A stretch of 64,000 nt of DNA, taken from NCBI GenBank assembly GCA_949130495.1, contig OX422211.1, positions 333,654,504 through 333,718,503 on the forward strand, read 5' to 3'. Source of the stretch: Sambucus nigra (Eukaryota > Streptophyta > Magnoliopsida > Dipsacales > Adoxaceae). Under the pieces are notes generated by a model. It did no database searches, was not told the DNA's origin, and saw only the letters and a list, made by a program, of their open reading frames with translations. The translations under genes and the position numbers were made by a program. The first letter of the stretch is position 1. Every line of letters begins with the position of its first letter. Below are positions 58,441 to 64,000 of the stretch, in pieces.

Positions 58441-60781
58441 TTGGTCCCGTGGGACGTGTTGGTGCCCTCCACGGGGCCGTTCGGGGGTTGTTTCGAGTTT
58501 TCACCCTCTAACGCCATGTTTTCAAGCCTAAGTGTAGAAATAAGCAAATTACCGTCGTACTCTCAAACCGGGACACCCGCAGTTGCGGGGTCAGTTCCTA
58601 CGAGTTACGTTGGTCCCGTGGGAGGTGTTGGTGCCACCCACGCGGGCGTTCGGGGCTGTTTCGAGTTTTCACCCTCTAACGCCATGATTTCAAGCCTAAG
58701 TGTAAAAATAAGCAAATTATCATCGTACTCTCAAACCGGGACACCCGCGGCTGCGGGGTCAGTTCCTGTGAGTTACGTTGGTCCCGTGGGAGGTGTTGGT
58801 GCCACCCACGGGGCTGTTTCGAGTTTTCACCCTCTAACGCCATGTTTTCAAGCCTTAGTGTAGAAATTAGCAAATTACCGTCGTACTCTCAAACCGGGAC
58901 ACCCGCGGCTGCGGGGTCCGTTCCTAAGAGTTACGTTGGTCCCGTGGGAGGTGTTGGTGCCACCCACGGGGCCGTTCGGGGGCTGTTTCGAGTTTTCACC
59001 CTCTAACGCCGTGTTTTCAAGCCTAAGTGTAGAAATAAGCAAATTACCGTCATACTCTCAAACCGAAACACCCGCGGCAGCAGTGTCAGATCCTACGAGT
59101 TACGTTGGTCCCGTGGGAGGTGTTGGTGCCACCCACGGGGCCGTTCGGGGGTTGTTTCGAGTTTTCACCCTCTAACGCCATGTTTTCAAGCCTAAGTGTA
59201 GAAATAAGCAAATTACCGTCGTACGCTCAAACCGGGACACCCGCGGCTGCGGGGTCAGTTCCTACGAGTTACGTTGGTCCCGTGGGAGGTGTTGGTGATA
59301 CCCACGGGGCCGTTCGGGGGCTGTTTCGAGTTTTCACCCTCTAACGCCGTGTTTTCAAGCCTAAGTGTAGAAATAAGCAAATTACCGTCGTACTCTCAAA
59401 CCGAGACACCCGCGGCTGCGGGGTCAGTTCCTACGAGTTACGTTGGTCCTGTGGGACGTGTTGGTGCCCTCCACGGGGCCGTTCGTGGGTTGTTTCGAGT
59501 TTTCACCCTCTAACGCCATGTTTTCAAGCCTAAGTGTATAAATAAGCAAATTACCATCGTACTCTCAAACCGGGACACCCGCAGTTGCCGGGTCAGTTCC
59601 TACGAGTTACATTGGTCCCGTGGGAGGTGTTGGTGCCACCCACGGGGCCGTTCGTGGATGTTTCGAGTTTTCACCCTCTAACGCCATGTTTTTAAGCCTT
59701 AGTGTAGAAATAAGCAAATTACCATCGTATTCTCAAACCGGGACACCCGCGGCTGCGGGGTCAGTTCTTACGAGTTACGTTGGTCCCGTGGGAGGTGTTG
59801 GTGCCACCCACGGGGCGGTTCGGGGGCTGTTTTGAGTATTGACCCTCTAACGCCGTGTTTTCAAGCCTAAGTGTAGAAATAAGCAAATTACCGTCGTACT
59901 CTCAAACCGAGACACCCGCGGCTGCGGGGTCAGTTCCTACGAGTTACATTGGTCCCGTGGGACGTGTTGGTGCCCTCCACGGGGCCGTTCGGGGGTTGTT
60001 TCGAGTTTTCACCCTCTAACGCCATGTTTTCAAGCCTAAGTGTAGAAATAAGCAAATTACCGTCGTACTCTCAAACCGGGACACCCGTAGTTGCGGGGTC
60101 AGTTCCTACGAGTTACGTTGGTCCCGTGGGAGGTGTTGGTGCCACCCACGCGGGCGTTCGGGGCTGTTTCGAGTTTTCACCCTCTAACGCCATGATTTCA
60201 AGCCTAAGTGTAAAAATAAGCAAATTATCATCGTACTCTCAAACCGGGACACCCGCGGCTGCGGGGTCAGTTCCTGTTAGTTACGTTGGTCCCGTGGGAG
60301 GTGTTGGTGCCACCCACGGGGCTGTTTCGAGTTTTCACCCTCTAACGCCATGTTTTCAAGCCTTAGTGTAGAAATTAGCAAATTACCGTCGTACTCTCAA
60401 ACCGGGACACCCGCGGCTGCGGGGTCCGTTCCTAAGAGTTACGTTGGTCCCGTGGGAGGTGTTGGTGCCACCCACGGGGCCGTTCGGGGGCTGTTTCGAG
60501 TTTTCACCCTCTAACGCCGTGTTTTCAAGCCTAAGTGTAGAAATAAGCAAATTACCGTCATACTCTCAAACCGAAACACCCGCGGCAGCAGTGTCAGATC
60601 CTACGAGTTACGTTGGTCCCGTGGGAGGTGTTGGTGCCACCCACGGGGCCGTTCGGGGGTTGTTTCGAGTTTTTACCCTCTAACGCCATGTTTTCAAGCC
60701 TAAGTGTAGAAATAAGCAAATTACCGTCGTACTCTCAAACCGGGACACCCGCAGTTGCGGGGTCAGTTCCTACGAGTTACG
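58441..60781. repeat. Nested 1508-bp (9-monomer) repeat inside J
   Basis: Starts 58441, 58610, 58778, 58936 and 59105 recur at 59949, 60118, 60286, 60444 and 60613 (+1508). Both copies have 'cacgcgggcg', 'ccatgatttcaagcc', 'gtgtaaaaataagc' and 'gtgtagaaattagc'. The second copy differs for example by 'cccgtagttgcgg' (60088) and 'cctgttagttacg' (60273). After 60782 the two copies diverge into different monomers. Confidence 0.86.
60444..60612. repeat. Monomer class marked by 'gcagcagtgtcagatcc'
   Basis: In this class 'gcggctgcggggtcagttcc' becomes 'gcggcagcagtgtcagatcc', five changes within 20 bases, which destroys the GC hairpin. It usually also has 'gccgtgttttc' and 'accgtcatactc'. Copies start at 20240, 24565, 29060, 30546, 32539, 35028, 45976, 49609, 51939, 52940, 54267, 54773, 55774 and 58936. 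None is seen before 20 kb, so the class separates the left (A-D) and right families. Confidence 0.85.
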
Positions 60782-61446
60782 TTGGTCCCGTGGGAGGTGT
60801 TGTTGCCACCCACGGGGCCGTTCGGGGGCTGTTTCGAGTTTTCACCCTCTAACGCCATGTTTTCAAGCCTAAGTGTAGAAATAAGCAAATTACCGTCGTA
60901 CTCTCAAACCGGGACACCCGCGGCTGTTGGGTCAGTACCTATGAGTTACGTTGGTCCCGTGGTAGGTGTTGGTGCCACCCACGGGGCTGTTTCGAGTTTT
61001 CACCCTCTAACGCCATGTTTTCAAGCCTAAGTGTAGAAATAAGCAAATTACCATCGTACTCTCAAACTGGGACACCCGCGGCTGCGGGGTCAGTTCCTAT
61101 GAGTTACGTTGGTCTCGTGGGAGGTGTTCGTGCCACCCACGGGGCCGTTCGGGGGCTATTTCGAGTTTTCACCCTCTAACGCCATATTTTCAAGCCAAAG
61201 TGTCAAAATAAGCAAATTACCGTCGTACTCTCAAAACAGGACACCCGCGGCTGTGGGGTCAGTTCCTACGAGTTACGTTGCTCCCGTGGGAGGTGTTGGT
61301 GCCACCCACGGGGCCGTTCGGGGGCTGTTTCGAGTTTTCACCCTCTAACGCCATGTTTTCAAGCCTAAGTGTAGAAATAAGCAAATTACCGTCGTACTCT
61401 CAAACCGAGACACCCGCGGCTGCGGAGTCAGTTCCTACGAGTTACG

Positions 61447-61615
61447 TTGGTCTCGTGGGAGGTGTTGGTGCCACCCACGGGGCCGTTCGGGGGTTGTTTC
61501 AAGTTTTCACCCTCTAACGCCAGGTTTTCAAGCCTAAGTGTACAAATAAGAAAATTACCATCGTACTCTCAAACCGGGACACCCGCGGTTGCGGGGTCTG
61601 TTCCTACGAGTTACG
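61447..61615. repeat. Monomer class marked by 'gtctcgtggg' and 'gccaggttt'
   Basis: This class has a cluster of changes: 'ggtctcgtgggagg', 'tgtttcaagttttc', 'cgccaggtttccaagcc' (here 'gttttcaagcc'), 'gtgtacaaataagaaaatt', then 'gttgcggggtctgttcc' in the following linker. Other copies start at 18246, 21581, 24903, 26086, 33542, 36369, 46483, 50116 and 57113, all in the right three-quarters of the window. In most of them the next monomer is the same ordinary type. It is one of the most diverged classes and a good landmark for HOR phasing. Confidence 0.85.
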
Positions 61616-61941
61616 TTGGTCCCGTGGGAGGTGTTGGTGCCACCCACGGGGCCGTTCGGGGGCTGTTTCGAGTTTTCACCCTCTAACGCCATGTTTTCAA
61701 TCCTAAGTGTAGAAATAAGCAAATTATCGTCGTACTCTCAAACCGGGACACCCGCGGCTGCGGGGTCAGTTCCTATGAGTTACGTTGGTCCTGTGGGAGG
61801 TGTTGGTGCCACCCACGGGGCTGTTTCGAGTTTTCACCCTCTAACGCCATCTTTTAAGTCTTAGTGTAGAAATAAGCAAATTACCGTCGTACGCTCAAAC
61901 CGGGACACCCGCGGCTGCGGGGTCAGTTCCTACGAGTTACG

Positions 61942-62110
61942 TTGGTCCCGTGGGAGGTGTTGGTGATACCCACGGGGCCGTTCGGGGGCTGTTTCGAGTT
62001 TTCACCATCTAACGCCGTGTTTTCAAGCCTAAGTGTAGAAATAAGCAAATTACAGTCGTACTCTCAAACCGAGACACCCGCGGCTGCGGGGTCAGTTCCT
62101 ACGAGTTACG
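61942..62110. repeat. Monomer class marked by 'ggtgatacccacgg'
   Basis: The 'ggtgccacccacgg' block reads 'ggtgatacccacgg', which shortens the inner part of the inverted repeat. Copies start at 34037, 36864, 46978, 50611, 53603, 56438, 57608 and 59274, each preceded by a 157-bp monomer ending 'gccatcttttaagtcttag' except at 59274. The pair travels together and is absent from 1-33 kb. Confidence 0.85.
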
Positions 62111-62447
62111 TTGGTCCTGTGGGACGTGTTGGTGCCCTCCACGGGGCCGTTCGGGGGTTGTTTCGAGTTTTCACCCTCTAACGCCACGTTTTCAAGCCTA
62201 AGTGTAGAAATAAGCAAATTACCATCGTACTCTCAAACCGGGACACCCGCAGTTGCCGGGTCAGTTCCTACGAGTTACGTTGGTCCCGTGGGAGGTGTTG
62301 GTGCCACCCACGGGGCCGTTCGGGGCTGTTTCGAGTTTTCACCCTCTAACGCCATGTTTTCAAGCCTAAGTGTAGAAATAAGCAAATTACCATCGTACTC
62401 TCAAACCGGGACACCCGCGGCTGCGGGATCAGTTCCTATGAGTTACG

Positions 62448-63935
62448 TTGGTCCTGTGGGAGGTGTTGGTGCGACCCACGGGGCTGTTTCGAGTTTTCAC
62501 CCTCTAACGCCATGTTTTTAATCCTTAGTGTAGAAATAAGCAAATTACCGTCGTACTCTCAAACCGGGACACCCGAGGCTGCGGGGTCAGTTCCTACGAG
62601 TTACGTTGGTCCCGTGGGAGGTGTTGGTGCCACCCACGGGGCCGTTCGGGGGCTGTTTCGAGTATTCACCCTCTAACGCCGTGTTTTCAAGCCTAAGTGT
62701 AGAAATAAGCAAAATTACCGTCGTACTCTCAAACCGAGACACCCGCGGCTGCGGGGTCAGTTCCTACGAGTTACATTGGTCCCATGGGACGTGTTGGTGC
62801 CCTCCACGGGGCCGTTCGGGGGTTGTTTTGAGTTTTCACCCTCTAACGCCATGTTTTCAAGCCTAAGTGTAGAAATAAGCAAATTACCGTCGTACTCTCA
62901 AACCGGGACTCCCGCAGTTGCGGGGTCAGTTCCTACGAGTTACGTTGGTCCCGTGGGAGGTGTTGGTTCCACCCACGCGGCCGTTCGGGGCTGTTTCGAG
63001 TTTTCACCCTCTAACGCCATGTTTTCAAGCCTAAGTGTAGAAATAAGCAAATTACCATCGTACTCTCAAACCGGGACACCCGCGGCTGCGGGGTCAGTTC
63101 CTATGAGTTACGTTGGTCCCGTGGGAGGTGTTGGTGCCACCCACGGGGCTGTTTCGAGTTTTCACCCTCTAACGCCATGTTTTCAAGCCTAAGTGTAAAA
63201 ATAAGCAAATTACCGTCGTACTCTCAAACCGGGACACCTGCAGCTGCGGGGTCAGTTCCTAAGAGTTACGTCGGTCCCGTGGGAGGTGTTGGTGCCACCC
63301 ACGGGGCCATTCGGGGGCTGTTTCGAGTTTTCACCCTCTAACGCCATGTTTTCATTCCTAAGTGGCAAAATAAGCAAATTACCATCGTACTCTCAAAATA
63401 GGACACCCGCGGCTGCGGGGTCAGTTCCTACGAGTTACGTTGGTCCCGTGGGAGGTGTTGGTGCCACCCACGGGGCCGTTCTGGGGCTGATTTGAGTTTT
63501 CACCCTCTAACGCCATGTTTTTAAGCCTAAGTGTAGAAATAAACAAATTACCGTCGTACTCTCAAACTGGGACACCCGCAGCTGCGGGGTCAGTTCCTAC
63601 GAGTTACGTTGGTCCCGTGGGAGGTGTTGGTGCCACCCACGGAGCCGTTCGGGGGCTGTTTCGAGTTTTCACCCTCTAACGCCATGTTTTCAAGCCTAAG
63701 TGTAGAAATAAGCAAATTACCGTCGTACTCTCAAACCGGGACACCCGCGGCTGCGGGGTCAGTTCCTATGAGTTACGTTGGTCCTGTGGGAGGTGTTGGT
63801 GCCACCCACGGGGCTGTTTCGAGTTTTCACCCTTTAACGCCATGTTTTTAAGCCTTAGTGTAGAAATAAGCAAATTACTGTCGTACTCTCAAACCGGGAC
63901 ACCCACAGTTGCGGGGTCAGTTCCTACGAGTTACG
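62448..63935. repeat. Distant copy of nine monomers of the 12-mer
   Basis: Monomers at 62448, 62606, 62776, 62945, 63113, 63271, 63440, 63609 and 63778 carry the G markers in G order and correspond to 37371-38856. These are 'gtttttaatccttag', 'gagtattc', 'gactcccgcagttgc', 'cacgcggccg', 'gtggcaaaataagc', 'caaaataggacacc', 'cacggagccgttc' and 'ccctttaacgcc'. The spacing between starts is preserved (510 and 833 bp from the third monomer to the seventh-class landmarks in both). The segment lies about 25 kb from the main G array. Confidence 0.87.
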
Positions 63936-64000
63936 TTGGTCCCGTGGGAGGTGTTGATGCCACCCACGGCCGTTCGGGGCTGTTTCGAGTTTTCACCCTC
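63936..64000. repeat. Partial monomer at the right window edge
   Basis: The last 65 bases start a monomer with 'ttgatgccacccacgg' and a shortened slippage site ('cacggccgttcggggctg', two Gs lost in the first run and one in the second). The array continues beyond the window. Confidence 0.9.

Larger units (their letters stand above)
56775..61108. repeat. HOR unit J, copy 1: 26 monomers, 4334 bp
   Basis: It begins with the six-monomer cassette (56775-57776), passes through tetramers and an I-like stretch, contains an internal 1508-bp repeat, and ends before the cassette starts again at 61109. Monomer 59612 is a hybrid: its front ('ccgttcgtggatg') equals 57946 and its rear ('gtttttaagccttag') equals 58114. 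One monomer was lost at that point. Confidence 0.85.
61109..62775. repeat. HOR unit J, copy 2, truncated
   Basis: This matches 56775-58440 at +4334 for about ten monomers. Differences include 'ggtgttcgtgcc' (61126), 'gccatattttc' (61182), 'caggttttcaagcc' in place of 'caggtttccaagcc' (61522) and 'ttcaccatc' (62003). At 62711 an extra A ('gcaaaattaccg') makes a 170-bp monomer and changes the spurious reading frame. Confidence 0.86.
1..64000. repeat. Head-to-tail satellite DNA array, 169-bp consensus monomer
   Basis: The whole window consists of about 385 copies of one monomer, all in the same orientation, with no unique DNA, inversion or foreign insert seen between them. Successive copies of the anchor 'ttggtcccgtggg' lie 169 bp apart most often, with 158 and 168 as common alternatives and 153, 157 or 170 rarely. 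The consensus is about 56% GC and has two parts: GC-rich stretches (consensus bases 1-50 and 128-152) and an AT-richer stretch (51-127). Monomers differ by diagnostic substitutions that recur in fixed order, which defines higher-order repeats. Nucleosome-sized units with HORs are typical of eukaryotic centromeric or heterochromatic satellites. The family and species are not recognised, and the genomic location is an inference. Confidence 0.97.

Noticed and set aside
1..64000. CRISPR array
   Set aside because: The repeats are contiguous 169-bp monomers with no unique spacers between short repeats.
1..64000. Alpha satellite or another satellite family known by sequence
   Set aside because: The length is near 171 bp but the sequence is about 56% GC and I see no alpha-satellite motif. 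I could not match it to a named family from memory and give none.
1..64000. Ribosomal DNA, tRNA cluster or 5S array
   Set aside because: I recognise no rRNA core sequence, no internal A/B/C box arrangement and no T-run terminator in the monomer, and length alone is not evidence.
1..64000. Transposable element insertions
   Set aside because: Monomer spacing is never interrupted by more than a few bases; no terminal repeats, target-site duplications or poly-A tracts are present.

Overview
The window is one uninterrupted satellite DNA array. I find no gene, RNA gene, transposon, CRISPR or unique sequence in it. All 64 kb is built of head-to-tail copies, in one orientation, of a monomer whose consensus is 169 bp and about 56% GC. 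Reading the anchor 'ttggtcccgtggg' from copy to copy gives 385 start points between 65 and 63936, a mean spacing of about 166 bp. The mean is below 169 because many monomers are 158 bp (an 11-bp deletion) or 168 bp (a lost G). A nucleosome-sized monomer, multi-level higher-order repeats (HORs) and no genes point to a eukaryotic centromeric, pericentromeric or other heterochromatic satellite. I do not recognise the family or the species. It is not alpha satellite, which is AT-rich and 171 bp.

Layout. 1-17.4 kb holds long HOR blocks: A (65-4062, 24 monomers), B (4063-7058, 18 monomers, equal to A minus a dimer and a tetramer), C (7059-9072, a third copy of the A start), then D1 (9073-13242) and D2 (13243-17400), a 25-monomer, 4170-bp unit. 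16.9-30.9 kb holds a second family, E1/E2/E3 (starts 16905, 20578, 25410), related but differing by inserted or lost dimers and tetramers. From about 22 kb onward a tetramer of about 664 bp (169+169+168+158) is the main building block. 31.9-37.2 kb is a 15-monomer unit in two nearly identical copies, F1 and F2; F2 carries an extra 338-bp dimer. 37.4-42.8 kb is a 1992-bp 12-mer (G1, G2, partial G3), exactly three times the tetramer length. 44.5-51.4 kb is a 22-monomer unit (H1, H2), 51.9-56.8 kb a 17-monomer unit (I1, I2), and 56.8-62.6 kb a 26-monomer unit (J1, partial J2). At 62.4-63.9 kb a stretch of the 12-mer type reappears 25 kb from its main site.

The many overlapping reading frames of 60-190 codons are by-products of the monomer. 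169 is not a multiple of three, so each frame runs about 1.4 monomers and meets the same stop; it runs longer only where a 168-bp monomer or another indel keeps or switches the frame. Points of interest are the nested HOR hierarchy, hybrid monomers that record unequal exchange, a six-monomer 1002-bp cassette found at four places, an indel hot spot explained by a 5-bp direct repeat, full CpG content with variants that are often CpG transitions, and a degenerate CENP-B-box-like site. All comparisons were made by eye on the given bases; no alignment or database search was run.
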